Of a stretch of DNA of 46,955 nt, positions 31,268 to 39,411 are shown in pieces. The position numbers were made by a program, and so were the translations under genes. The stretch is from a virus. The notes under the pieces were generated by a model. It was not told the DNA's origin. It made no database searches and saw only the letters and a list, made by a program, of their open reading frames with translations. The first letter of the stretch is position 1. Each line of letters begins with the position of its first letter. The stretch covers positions 1-46,955 of the IMG/VR virus record IMGVR_UViG_3300036861_000180; one strand, written 5' to 3'.

Positions 31268-32019
31268 GCTGAGCCATTATTGTCAATCATCCCCACGTCT
31301 CCGATGATCCGAGCGGAGATCCTGTTGAGGATTATCACGTCCGACTGGCATCGCTCCACAAGGAGTTTCCAGCACGCCTCATCATCGTTGAGTAGCGCGT
31401 CTCTCCAGACGTTTTCCCCTAGTGGCATCTTCTGGCCTAGGCTAAGAAAGTTGGCGACCGTTTGAAGAGAGTTGTTGCTTAGCGCATACTTCTTCCAAGC
31501 GATGGCACAGGGATCCACGAGTTTCTTCTCGCGCCAGTTGAACCCGTATTTCATCGCTAGAGTTCTCATCCAGGGAATATCAAAGCGGTTGGAGTTATGC
31601 CCATACAAAACGTGGCACTCGTCCAATTTAGTCGCAATGATCTTGGCGAGTTCACCATCATCACCGCGTCGGGTAGGCCAATCAGGAGAGTGATCGCGGA
31701 GGGTATAGGTGTGCATCTCTGGCTTACTCCCCCCTCTGTGAATCATGATGCAGCCTACCATGAGGACTCCCCAGTTACGGTGGAGGGAGAAGGTTTCTAG
31801 GTCGAAGACACCCTGCACTATCGGGGGGAGGAGATCGCTACCCGCCGAGTTGTTAACAGTGGGAGGAAGATCAACTCCCGCCCCTACTAGTTCCGAGTCA
31901 ATATCTCGACACTGAGCACACCTAGTCTGCCCCTGCGCGTATGTACCCTTGTTGCGGCTTGGGCGGAGTGGGACGAACTCATTACCACAGACACTACAAT
32001 TGCGGCGCGCATAGGGCAT
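31258..32019 (-). CDS. DnaQ/RNase H-like 3'-5' exonuclease with N-terminal zinc ribbon
   Basis: 253 residues. Residues 1-40 hold two CxxC pairs (CSVCGNEF, CAQCRD). The exonuclease fold follows: VFDLETFSLHRNWGVLMVG (DxE motif I), HVLYGHNSNRFDIPWMRTLA (motif II with N and D), then KLVDPCAIAWK and SLQTVANFL, ending with RCQSDVIILNRI (motif III Asp). Similar to YprB-like DEDD exonucleases. The polymerase nearby also has its own exonuclease domain, so this may serve repair or recombination. Confidence 0.75.
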   Translation of the reverse strand: MPYARRNCSVCGNEFVPLRPSRNKGTYAQGQTRCAQCRDIDSELVGAGVDLPPTVNNSAGSDLLPPIVQGVFDLETFSLHRNWGVLMVGCIMIHRGGSKPEMHTYTLRDHSPDWPTRRGDDGELAKIIATKLDECHVLYGHNSNRFDIPWMRTLAMKYGFNWREKKLVDPCAIAWKKYALSNNSLQTVANFLSLGQKMPLGENVWRDALLNDDEACWKLLVERCQSDVIILNRISARIIGDVGMIDNNGSAWR

Positions 32020-32217
32020 CTATTTACCTCGTTCCCGCAACTCGTCTGCGGCCATGTTTAGGGCGATGGCTAGGGTGCGGAGTTGGGCTTCACTTAGATA
32101 TAGTCTGGCGTACTGAGCCTCGTCATCATCATAAATCTCTATCTTGGCTTGTGCGTCGCTGGTGGTCACGGTGAGATGAGATCCGTATGACTTGACCATA
32201 AACTCAAATTGGTTCAT
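32020..32217 (-). CDS. Hypothetical protein, 65 aa
   Basis: ATG 32217 with GGGGAG, overlapping the polymerase stop (ATGA). Reads MNQFEFMVKSYGSHLTVTTS then ARLYLSEAQLRTLAIALNMA; a beta strand pair and one helix. Lies between the polymerase and an exonuclease; role unknown. Confidence 0.6.
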   Translation of the reverse strand: MNQFEFMVKSYGSHLTVTTSDAQAKIEIYDDDEAQYARLYLSEAQLRTLAIALNMAADELRERGK

Positions 32218-34766
32218 TTCAGGCTCCCCCAATTCTTCCCCACCACCATCTTAGACTCAATAGGTATCCCGAACCTCTCCGAGTCGGCGCACATAGCCTC
32301 CATGATGATCCACTTAGCATCCTCGAATACCCCCTCTGGACCCATGAAGACTAGCTCATCGTGGTATTGGAGGAGCGGAAGCACGCCCGCAAGCCGTGGT
32401 CTCTCTCCCCCCCGGCCCGTAATTGCCGCCCACACCCGCACCATCGCTCGCTTGATGACTTCCTGCGCGGTCCCCGAGATGACATGCGCGAACCCTTGTC
32501 TGACAGCTTCTTCGCGTAGATAGTCGAGTCTATCGCCATGCAGATAAATCGCAGGGAGGTAGCGACGGCGACCAAGCTCTGTGCGAGCATATCCAGTTGA
32601 TCGGATAAAGTCTGTGGTGCGGTCGATGAGGGCTCGGACTCCTGGGTAGGTATCGAACCATCCGGAAATGATGTCCCCACATTGTGTCTTGGAGAACTTG
32701 GGCGATCTATCTTCATTAACTATCCCCTCCTGAATGAGCCCCTCGAAGAGCGACTTTGCTCCCCCACCGTAGAGCATTCTGAAGTTGACTATCTTGGCGG
32801 CATGGCGGGCATCCTTGGCTCCCCCGAAGACTCCATCAACTGTCTCTTGGTGCAGATCCCTCGCCTCTCGATACGCTGAGAGCATGGTGGGATCTTGACT
32901 CAGAGCCGCAGTAATGCGCAACTCAATCTGAGAAAGGTCAAAGCTAGCCATCTCGTAACCCGGCGGGGCCACGAAGCACGAGCGGACTCTCCTACCAAGC
33001 TCCGTTCGACTTGGGAAAGTAAGAATCCATTCGGCAGCCCTTCCTGTCTCCACTCCTTTGAGCCGCCAGTCTGGATGATATCTAACATCTCCTCCAAGCA
33101 TAGAGGGAAGCTTATCCACGTAGGACGACTTGAGTTTGGCAAGGGTTCGGTACTCAAGAATACTCGATATAAGTGGGTGTTCTCCGATGAGTCCACTTAG
33201 AGCCTTCTTGTCGGTGGAGTCTTCTCCCCCGTCTGTCTTGCGGTAGAGTTTGCATCTCCCGGATCGCTTATACTCTGCACGGCACCAGAGGGCCACTTGA
33301 TCCGAAGAGCCGGGGTTGAAATCTGAAACCCCAGAGAGGTTGCGACAAGTTCCCAAGAGCCTTCCCGACTCTTCCTGAACGAAATGTCGAAGTTGCTCAT
33401 ATCTCCCCTCATCAAAAGGCAGCCCCACCCTGCTCATCTCCGCGAACATGGGGACTACTGCGTTGTCAAGCTCCTCAACTGGCCCGAGTCCCTGCCCGTC
33501 AATTCGGGGGGTGAATCGCGAGTAGATTCGCAGCGTGGCATCAGGATCGCGTGCCGAGTACCTCTCCACCTCCTCCCTCGGGACAATCGCAAGAGACGGT
33601 TCTTCCAAGGCGAGGAGGTAAGTGAGCGCGGGGATATCGCGCTTCTTGAGTGCCGATGCAATTTCCTTCGTCCTCTTGTCGGCATAGGTTACCTTCTCTT
33701 TCCTTGGCTTCTTGAAGGGCTTGCCCGTCTTAAGGCTGTGGGTTTGACTAGGAGTAATACTGCTATGGGCGGCCACATGACTAGCAGCACTAGCAAGAGC
33801 AGGCGGGTCATAATGTCGAGCAACAAGGCTAGCATAGTCCTCCATCTTGAGGCTTAGATGGCGTTCGGCTAGATCCTTGAGGCCAAGAGGCTCATGGCGC
33901 AGGAGGTAAGCCTGCTCCATGGTATCACGCCAGGGGATGCCCCACCCGTCTATGTCGATCCCCATGCGCTTGAGGGGCGGGAGGTCGGCTAGGGCATTGT
34001 GGAAGATGATGAGGGGCTTCTTGATCCTAATCCACTCCCCGAGTAACTGCATCTCTCGTGTCTGGTGCGGCCATACTACAATCGCCTTACCGGGTTGGGC
34101 CGACACCGACCAGCAAATGGGCTCCCCGGTCAGGGGGTAGTATTCGGTATCAACCGCGATCTCAGTAACGTCATCGTGGTTATCTATGTGGGTTACGATC
34201 TCTGTCTCCTCCGGCCCTTCATCTCCCCCTTCCCTCTCCCCCCTCCACCACTTCCCCGCTTGGGCTAGATCGAAAGCAGTCAGACTTAGGGAGTTTGAGT
34301 CTCCGTGGAGGATGCCGGCGGGATGGAAGACTGGGAAGATGGTAACGCCATCCACCCCCAAATGAGGGAGACCGTGTGCCGTGTGAAGTGCAACTTCGCC
34401 GAGTAGAGCACGTGTGGTGTATGCACCAACCGCAAGAACCATCTTTGGCTGTAGACGCGCAATTCGAGCGAGGAGACTTTCTCTCCAATAGTTGAACTCG
34501 GCCGCATCCAATTTAGGCTTATCTTTGGGAAGCTTATCATCTAGTCGCCTTTGGCAGAAGTTGTCCACATAGCAAGACCCCCGGTCTATCCACGCATACT
34601 TGTTGAGTAGAGTCCAGAAGATATCACCGCTAGGCCCCACCAGAGGAGTCTTGAGTCTAACCTCAGTAGCTCCGGGAGCCTCCCCAATGACCGCAATCTG
34701 AGCAGTGGACTCCCCGTCGCCAGGAACTTCGATCTGGAACGGCCGGGGTGTCCACGCTTTGGGCAC
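32214..34766 (-). CDS. Family A DNA polymerase fused to a UDG-like domain (SPO1-polymerase-like)
   Basis: 850 residues, GTG start. Residues 20-155 are a family-4 uracil-DNA-glycosylase-like domain: IAVIGEAPGATEVRLKTPLVG (motif A) and FPVFHPAGILH (motif B). The N-terminal cysteine pair that helps bind Fe-S in that family is absent. Residues ~200-440 form a 3'-5' exonuclease (EIAVDTEYY, IIFHNALADL, YSARDPDA). Residues ~450-850 are the PolA catalytic region: SFDLSQIELR (motif A), RHAAKIVNFRMLYGGG (motif B), YHDELVF (motif C). The same order occurs in the SPO1 polymerase group. Likely the replicative polymerase; no primase was recognised. Confidence 0.9.
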   Translation of the reverse strand: MPKAWTPRPFQIEVPGDGESTAQIAVIGEAPGATEVRLKTPLVGPSGDIFWTLLNKYAWIDRGSCYVDNFCQRRLDDKLPKDKPKLDAAEFNYWRESLLARIARLQPKMVLAVGAYTTRALLGEVALHTAHGLPHLGVDGVTIFPVFHPAGILHGDSNSLSLTAFDLAQAGKWWRGEREGGDEGPEETEIVTHIDNHDDVTEIAVDTEYYPLTGEPICWSVSAQPGKAIVVWPHQTREMQLLGEWIRIKKPLIIFHNALADLPPLKRMGIDIDGWGIPWRDTMEQAYLLRHEPLGLKDLAERHLSLKMEDYASLVARHYDPPALASAASHVAAHSSITPSQTHSLKTGKPFKKPRKEKVTYADKRTKEIASALKKRDIPALTYLLALEEPSLAIVPREEVERYSARDPDATLRIYSRFTPRIDGQGLGPVEELDNAVVPMFAEMSRVGLPFDEGRYEQLRHFVQEESGRLLGTCRNLSGVSDFNPGSSDQVALWCRAEYKRSGRCKLYRKTDGGEDSTDKKALSGLIGEHPLISSILEYRTLAKLKSSYVDKLPSMLGGDVRYHPDWRLKGVETGRAAEWILTFPSRTELGRRVRSCFVAPPGYEMASFDLSQIELRITAALSQDPTMLSAYREARDLHQETVDGVFGGAKDARHAAKIVNFRMLYGGGAKSLFEGLIQEGIVNEDRSPKFSKTQCGDIISGWFDTYPGVRALIDRTTDFIRSTGYARTELGRRRYLPAIYLHGDRLDYLREEAVRQGFAHVISGTAQEVIKRAMVRVWAAITGRGGERPRLAGVLPLLQYHDELVFMGPEGVFEDAKWIIMEAMCADSERFGIPIESKMVVGKNWGSLK

Positions 34767-35000
34767 TCAACTCCACCTTATCTCTCGGCAGTGCGTACAA
34801 TACGAGAATACGAAGCAGGCGGGCATTCCGTTCGGTTGAATCGGCCCATCCCAGTCATGATCCCTAGCCCTCTTGCACTCCCGCCGCTTGCTCCTGAGTC
34901 TCGCTTTACGCATGTACTCTACACGGTCGCCCTGAATGCGATGCTGATGGAATTCTGCCCTGTGAATGGACTCGGGGGTAGAACGGGCGGGGAGGATCAT
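34767..35000 (-). CDS. Small basic protein with a CxxC pair, 77 aa
   Basis: ATG 35000 overlaps the stop of the preceding gene (ATGA). This was preferred to a TTG at 35072, which would overlap that gene by 76 bases. Reads MILPARSTPESIHRAEFHQH; very basic middle (MRKARLRSKRRECKRARDHD) and FSYCTHCREIRW at the end. Probably nucleic-acid-binding. Its stop abuts the polymerase start. Confidence 0.6.
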   Translation of the reverse strand: MILPARSTPESIHRAEFHQHRIQGDRVEYMRKARLRSKRRECKRARDHDWDGPIQPNGMPACFVFSYCTHCREIRWS

Positions 35001-35176
35001 TTGATCCCCAGTGCGGTACATCGCGCTTTCATCTCGATTAGCCAACGCTCCTTCTCCTCGGGGGTACGACAATCGTGATAGGAGAATGGTGGGATCTCTA
35101 CTCCACAGTCAGGACAAGGAAAGTGCCAACCGAGGCCTAGTCTTGTGATCTCTCCGGTACCAGTGATGCAGGCCAT
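34997..35176 (-). CDS. Zinc-ribbon-like small protein, 59 aa
   Basis: ATG 35176 follows the previous TAG directly. Reads MACITGTGEITRLGLGWHFP, CPDCGVEIPPFSYHDC, then a helix TPEEKERWLIEMKARC. One clear CxxC plus two more cysteines. Both ends join neighbours by stop/start contact. Function unknown. Confidence 0.6.
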   Translation of the reverse strand: MACITGTGEITRLGLGWHFPCPDCGVEIPPFSYHDCRTPEEKERWLIEMKARCTALGIK

Positions 35177-36190
35177 CTAGGGCAATGCGACCGAAGCGCA
35201 GACGTGATTACCCCCACACACACTCGCCTTACTCCCCACTGCATGGCTCCTGACCACGATCTGCAATGGGTTATCATTGTTGAAGAAATCCCCCCCATCC
35301 ACCAACCACGTGTAGGGTCCGGCGAGGGTTTCGCACTTAGGGCGAGACTCACTCCCCTCCGCTCCCATCGGGCAATTGTTCCTACCCGCGAATCCATTCG
35401 CATCACACCACGCCTTATCCGAAGTCTGGGGGGTGGCGTCTACCAAGAGCCTAGCTCCCTGTCTAACCGTGAGTACGATGCGGCCGAGAGTGGGGCAAGG
35501 AGAGACCGGGCATTGGCAAACAGTCTTGAGGTGAAGACCCCCCGTGGTAGTACTGCAAATCTGTTCCTCGGGTGGGCACGGGAGTGGAGTGGGGGTTGGG
35601 GTAGATACCGGAGTCGGCTGAGGCCCCGGTAGCGCCAGATGCCAAGTATCCCTCGCACTCCCAGGTGCCCACCCGACTGTCCCATGGATCGCATCCCGCC
35701 CATCGGTGTAGATGTGGAATCCTTGGCAACTCTTCCCATCCGCGAGCAGCACGCAGACTTCATCAGAAGTCGCCTGAATACCCGCACATCCTCCATTGCT
35801 CTTGATACGCTCCACGACACTCAGGCGGAACTCGATACTAGTAGGCCCGAAGACAGTACAGCGGGACACCGGGGGACCATCGCAGGGGGCGAGCCCACTA
35901 ACCACATTCCACGCAGCCGCATTGATGGCCTTAGTCGCGGCTTCATCCGCTGGGGGGCGAGGAACTAGGAACGTTGCTCCCGGCCCATCGGGGATCACGC
36001 AGGCTTTAGGTGTGGGGATGGGAGTCGGAGTCGGGGTAGACACCGGCGTCGGCGTGGGAGTGGGATTCGGCGCAGGCAGTTTGAAATCACACCCAATGAA
36101 AGGAATGCAGATCAGGATCGCAAGTGCTATGCCGATCAGTAGGTCCGCCAATACTCGAACTGCTATATCAAGTGGATCTCTCTCTTCCAT
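35177..36190 (-). CDS. Membrane- or lipid-anchored exported protein with Pro-Thr linkers
   Basis: 337 residues from ATG 36190 with GGAGGA. Residues 10-34 are hydrophobic (IAVRVLADLLIGIALAILIC then IPFIGC), ending in a possible lipobox-like FIGC; otherwise a transmembrane anchor. Two PTPTP linkers (residues ~42-62 and ~195-215) separate two cysteine-rich domains: CTVFGPTSIEFRLSVVERIK...CVLLADGKSCQGFHIY and CQCPVSPCPTLGRIVLTVRQ...SVCGGNHVCASVAL. The linkers resemble that of the phage's lyase. An envelope protein inside the replication operon suggests early surface modification such as exclusion; this is inferred. Confidence 0.65.
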   Translation of the reverse strand: MEERDPLDIAVRVLADLLIGIALAILICIPFIGCDFKLPAPNPTPTPTPVSTPTPTPIPTPKACVIPDGPGATFLVPRPPADEAATKAINAAAWNVVSGLAPCDGPPVSRCTVFGPTSIEFRLSVVERIKSNGGCAGIQATSDEVCVLLADGKSCQGFHIYTDGRDAIHGTVGWAPGSARDTWHLALPGPQPTPVSTPTPTPLPCPPEEQICSTTTGGLHLKTVCQCPVSPCPTLGRIVLTVRQGARLLVDATPQTSDKAWCDANGFAGRNNCPMGAEGSESRPKCETLAGPYTWLVDGGDFFNNDNPLQIVVRSHAVGSKASVCGGNHVCASVALP

Positions 36191-36282
36191 CACTTCCTCC
36201 TCTCGTGATAAGCATTAACGATTAAAGCCCCCAGAACGCCGCCAATCGTTGAAGCGATAATCCAGGCCAACGTTTCAAACAT
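36190..36282 (-). CDS. Single-helix membrane peptide, 30 aa
   Basis: Reads MFETLAWIIASTIGGVLGAL then IVNAYHERRK: one membrane helix with a basic end, inside-positive by the usual rule. The stop shares a base with the start of the exported protein (TGATG), and the ATG begins four bases after the nuclease stop. It may partner the anchored protein downstream. Confidence 0.5.
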   Translation of the reverse strand: MFETLAWIIASTIGGVLGALIVNAYHERRK

Positions 36283-36285
36283 TAT

Positions 36286-37002
36286 TCACTCCCCCCTAAT
36301 AGCCTTCCATACCTTCTCACTAGTCTTCGGCCCTAATCCTGCCGCTCTCCATTGCTCTCTAGTAGCTTCTGCAAGTTCAAGAGGTGTCTTGAAGCTTCCA
36401 CAAACCTCACCAGATCGCTTCGGTCCGACCCCAGGTAAGCTCGCGGCCCATCTCTCAACCAAGCCTGTCTCAGTCCACGTACCCTCAAGAGCAGGCTTCG
36501 CGTGATGGCGGTGCGCGTCATGATCTTCCCAGGCTTTGGACGTCCACCATGAGTAACTCGCCTTGATCCAGAAGGCCGACTCTTGTTTACTCCCTGTTCT
36601 AGCAATGTGAATCCCCCCCTTCATTTCGATGGTGCTCAACCACTTCACTATGTCCGAGTACATCCAGACTTTGCGGCCCCAAGATGGTAGGTGCGAACCA
36701 TGGAGGACTAGTTTACCCTCCTCATTAGGCTTCCAGAGTCCCTCGATGAGCAACCATGCATGCTCGTAGAGCTTGACTAGACCGGGGAGTTGCACGTCAG
36801 AGAAGCGAGCGGAGGTGATGCAACTCATGAGGTCGCCTATGGTCTTATACTCGACTCCGATTGGGCACGGGCGGTCGCCTTCTCCCCTCCCCTGCCATGC
36901 GAAGTCCCCGGCTACTAGGAGTTCTTCTTGGAGTGGGACTCCAATGGATTGGAGAATCGGTACGAGCAATCTACTCCCCGCTCGTGGATCGGCGCTCAGC
37001 AA
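36286..37002 (-). CDS. ERCC4-type (XPF/Mus81-like) nuclease with helix-hairpin-helix domain
   Basis: 238 residues. TTG 37002 overlaps the previous stop by 7 bases (TTGCTGA). The nuclease core has DPRAGSRLLVPILQSIGV, LLVAGDFAW, and VEYKTIGDLMSCITSARFSD, matching the ERCC4 GD...ERKxxxDL pattern with Arg replaced by Tyr. It continues with VQLPGLVKLYEHAWLLIEG. The C-terminus has helix-hairpin-helix elements (SLPGVGPKRSGEVCGSF; GLGPKTSEKVWKAI). Such proteins cut branched or flap DNA; with Sak4-like and PD-(D/E)XK neighbours it forms a recombination set. Confidence 0.8.
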   Translation of the reverse strand: MLSADPRAGSRLLVPILQSIGVPLQEELLVAGDFAWQGRGEGDRPCPIGVEYKTIGDLMSCITSARFSDVQLPGLVKLYEHAWLLIEGLWKPNEEGKLVLHGSHLPSWGRKVWMYSDIVKWLSTIEMKGGIHIARTGSKQESAFWIKASYSWWTSKAWEDHDAHRHHAKPALEGTWTETGLVERWAASLPGVGPKRSGEVCGSFKTPLELAEATREQWRAAGLGPKTSEKVWKAIRGE

Positions 37003-37112
37003 CCGGGCTTCCTACACCGCACACAGTACCGATACCATGCGGGCCTCTTGAACTTCTCTACCACCATCCACTCAGACCACTTGTGGACGCCTAGGAAGCA
37101 GAGGAGTCTCAC
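36996..37112 (-). CDS. Small CxxC protein, 38 aa
   Basis: GTG 37112 overlaps the stop of the Sak4-like gene (GTGA), and its own TGA overlaps the nuclease TTG. Reads MRLLCFLGVHKWSEWMVVEK then YRYCVRCRKPGC. The 'C-LG-HKW-----R-C-RC' pattern is a common tiny phage and bacterial zinc-binding protein. Function unknown. Confidence 0.65.
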   Translation of the reverse strand: MRLLCFLGVHKWSEWMVVEKFKRPAWYRYCVRCRKPGC

Positions 37113-37903
37113 TCCCAAGCCTCATAATCGACATCTGGCTTGAGCAGATTGCACACCTGAGCGAATTCAGGCGAGTCGAGCACCATCCCATTAGCACTCT
37201 TGTTAGTCTTGGCGTCCACGATGCGGACCTTGAATTCCCGCCCGTCCACAAGAGTCTCGATCCACGCATCAACCGCGTGACTCGTGGCGACGTTACTCGA
37301 CTTCACCATGCGGCCAGTAGCCTCCGAGCCCTTCTTCCCATTGGGGAGGGTGACGGGGCGGTATTCCTCCTTCATGCGGGTGATGAGTACCACCACCATC
37401 TCCGCTTGGCGGGCAGTGTGGATAATCTTCGCCGTCTCCGCGTTGATCTCCCCATAGGCGAGTTGGGAGTTGGATTCGAGTTTGCCGAAGCGAGAGATGA
37501 CTTGGGCTTGCTTCATGAGATCAAGAGTGTCGATTACGATACTACGCACCCCGTTCTCCACCGCGAACTCAAAGTCCTCAAGGAAGGGAATCAGCACTTC
37601 CTTCCGCATCTGCTCACTCGCCACGTCATCGGCTTCCCTCTTGCGGTCGCGCGGGGAGAGGGGATAGGTGCGGGTGACTACCCTGGCCATCTTCTCGGCA
37701 TAGGCGGAGGTAAGCCTACTCGCCGCCCTTCTCGCCCCATGGTAATCAAACCCGAAGTGGATCACGGGGCCGGGGGCTCGGAGTGCGAGATCAGTCTTAC
37801 CCGTCCCGGGGAGTCCGGTAATCTCGATCACCACTCCCGGAGAGGTATCCTTCTCGACTGGCTTGAAGCGAGCCGCTAGGGCCGCACTCAGATCAATACT
37901 CAT
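37109..37903 (-). CDS. Sak4-like RecA-fold ATPase (recombinase)
   Basis: 264 residues from ATG 37903 (MSIDLSAALAARFKPVEKDT). P-loop GLPGTGKT at residues 30-37, a Walker B strand SIVIDTLDLMKQAQVISRFG, and a motif region EMVVVLITRMKEEYRP, as in phage Sak4 / AAA_24-type proteins. These single-domain RecA relatives act in strand annealing or exchange and are usually encoded beside a ssDNA-binding protein and a PD-(D/E)XK exonuclease, as here. It overlaps the coiled-coil gene by 11 bases. Confidence 0.75.
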   Translation of the reverse strand: MSIDLSAALAARFKPVEKDTSPGVVIEITGLPGTGKTDLALRAPGPVIHFGFDYHGARRAASRLTSAYAEKMARVVTRTYPLSPRDRKREADDVASEQMRKEVLIPFLEDFEFAVENGVRSIVIDTLDLMKQAQVISRFGKLESNSQLAYGEINAETAKIIHTARQAEMVVVLITRMKEEYRPVTLPNGKKGSEATGRMVKSSNVATSHAVDAWIETLVDGREFKVRIVDAKTNKSANGMVLDSPEFAQVCNLLKPDVDYEAWE

Positions 37904-38195
37904 CCGCCTCCCCCTCCGTATCCTCAATGACCTCTCTCAGTAAGTCGAGTATCTCCCTCACCCCCTGCCCAACCGCATCTGGCCTACTCTCCAACTCCTC
38001 TCGCATCTCGGCTAGGGTCTCCTCCATGTCCGACTTGCACTCTAGGGAGCCTCTGAGGTCGCGCTCAGCCTCCTCCAGCCTGCTACTCAGGGAGTCAACC
38101 AAGTCCGCATGGGAATCACATCGCTCTAGGATCGCGTCCCTCTGGTCTAGGAGGCGTCTGCACTCGGTGAGGAGAGAGTCAAGGGGGATACTCAT
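37893..38195 (-). CDS. Coiled-coil protein, 100 aa
   Basis: Reads MSIPLDSLLTECRRLLDQRD, then a long heptad-like helix (DSLSSRLEEAERDLRGSLEC; MEETLAEMREELESR) and an acidic end (VIEDTEGEADEY). Probably dimeric. It lies between the exonuclease and the Sak4-like gene, so a partner of either is possible. No family recognised. Confidence 0.6.
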   Translation of the reverse strand: MSIPLDSLLTECRRLLDQRDAILERCDSHADLVDSLSSRLEEAERDLRGSLECKSDMEETLAEMREELESRPDAVGQGVREILDLLREVIEDTEGEADEY

Positions 38196-38201
38196 GATGT
38201 G

Positions 38202-38918
38202 TTATACGGGTTCCCCCGCTCCTTTGTTCTCCATCTTCATCTTCATGCGGGAGATTTCAGCCCAGATGGCGTCAAGGTCGCGGTCGGTGAACTTCGCCTC
38301 GTAGATCCGCACTTGCTTTGCGTGGTTATCCATCGAGCAATTAGGGGGACATTTGGCGTCGCAATTCCACTTGTAATCCCCCCTCGCCCAGAAGACTAGC
38401 CAGTGAACCTGCTCGACTTCATATCCCGCTGCTCTAGCCGCGACTGAATACCCACCCTCTTGGAGGATCCAATGCCTGAAATGCTCATGGAAGGATTCAA
38501 CACTTGACCCCTTCCGCATACTCTGGGAGGTGAGCTTATAGGACTCCAGGGTCTTAGTAGCGGGATCATACCCATCGGGAGTCATATGAATCCCCTGGTA
38601 CTCGAACTTGATCTGCTTGGCTATGCCCGCGCGGGCCTGGAGCATATAGCGCTTGAAGGCGATGTCCATGGCTGGGTCAATTGCCATGCCCCCCGCGACT
38701 AGCTCTAGAGCCTTCTCCCAGAGGAAACCCTCTTGAGCCCTAATCCACTTAGGTTCCCCCTCGAACCCCGGCCCATACGTCTTACCCTCCTCCTTGCGAA
38801 TCTCTGAGATGATCTGACCTAGGTGGAGGCCCGGCTCCCTACCTTCCCCAACCTTAGTGCCATCCTCGCGGAGGGTATGGGCATCGGAGTCCCATCGCCC
38901 TAGATCCCTAAACTCCAA
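38202..38918 (-). CDS. PD-(D/E)XK exonuclease-like protein
   Basis: 238 residues, TTG at 38918 directly after the previous stop. Features: LHLGQIISEIRKEEGKTYGP, then RAQEGFLWEKALEL (early glutamate), and GIHMTPDGYDPATKTLESYK, where TPD and ExK supply the catalytic Asp, Glu and Lys of the RecB/Cas4-like nuclease fold. A CDAKCPPNC segment near the C-terminus could bind a metal cluster, as in Cas4-type enzymes (inference). With the Sak4-like ATPase it probably processes DNA ends for annealing recombination. Confidence 0.7.
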   Translation of the reverse strand: MEFRDLGRWDSDAHTLREDGTKVGEGREPGLHLGQIISEIRKEEGKTYGPGFEGEPKWIRAQEGFLWEKALELVAGGMAIDPAMDIAFKRYMLQARAGIAKQIKFEYQGIHMTPDGYDPATKTLESYKLTSQSMRKGSSVESFHEHFRHWILQEGGYSVAARAAGYEVEQVHWLVFWARGDYKWNCDAKCPPNCSMDNHAKQVRIYEAKFTDRDLDAIWAEISRMKMKMENKGAGEPV

Positions 38919-39197
38919 TCAGAATCTCTTCAGCCACTTCGCCACTCCTCCCCTCCACCTCGCATTAATCGGCCATGCCCGCTTCCCATACACACTCACC
39001 GCATGCATCTCCAGTAACTCTAGTTGCTCAGCCACCCACTGCGAATCATTCTCCCATCCGTCCTCGCGGGAGTCTGGGTCGCTCTCCCTGTCATCCTCCC
39101 ATTTGGTTCCGAGCCTCCGAAGTGTCTCGTGTACTACTCTCTCCTGCTCAACAGTAAGGGGCGGTTGCCCGCCCCCAGGAACCTTGGGTTTTGACAT
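38919..39197 (-). CDS. Hypothetical protein, 92 aa
   Basis: Reads MSKPKVPGGGQPPLTVEQER; helical, acidic middle (KWEDDRESDPDSREDGWEND) and a basic aromatic end (INARWRGGVAKWLKRF). The next gene begins at its stop. An AGGGG lies close to the ATG. No family recognised. Confidence 0.55.
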   Translation of the reverse strand: MSKPKVPGGGQPPLTVEQERVVHETLRRLGTKWEDDRESDPDSREDGWENDSQWVAEQLELLEMHAVSVYGKRAWPINARWRGGVAKWLKRF

Positions 39198-39228
39198 CCC
39201 CTGACTATGGGGGGTTAGAGATTGAGAG

Positions 39229-39411
39229 TCAACTGAGAATGGTCTTACTGGTCGCGGTCTTGACCGTAACCAATTTATACTCCGCGACCTTGGTTGGGCC
39301 GGACTCCTCTATCACATCATCAGGAGTCAACCCGGAGATGATGTAGTCGTTATCCCCGTCTCTCTCCAAACGGATCCAAATACTCTTAGGGAAGTTCTTG
39401 ATCTTCGGCAT
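39229..39411 (-). CDS. Small beta-rich protein, 60 aa
   Basis: ATG 39411 shares a base with the previous stop (TGATG). Reads MPKIKNFPKSIWIRLERDGD, then NDYIISGLTPDDVIEESGPT and VAEYKLVTVKTA: a compact beta fold. It follows the ssDNA-binding-like gene; role unknown. Confidence 0.6.
   Translation of the reverse strand: MPKIKNFPKSIWIRLERDGDNDYIISGLTPDDVIEESGPTKVAEYKLVTVKTATSKTILS

Noticed and set aside
34767-35072. Longer version of the 77-aa gene starting with TTG at 35072
   Set aside because: It would overlap the 59-aa zinc-ribbon gene by 76 bases; ATG 35000 gives the standard ATGA overlap.
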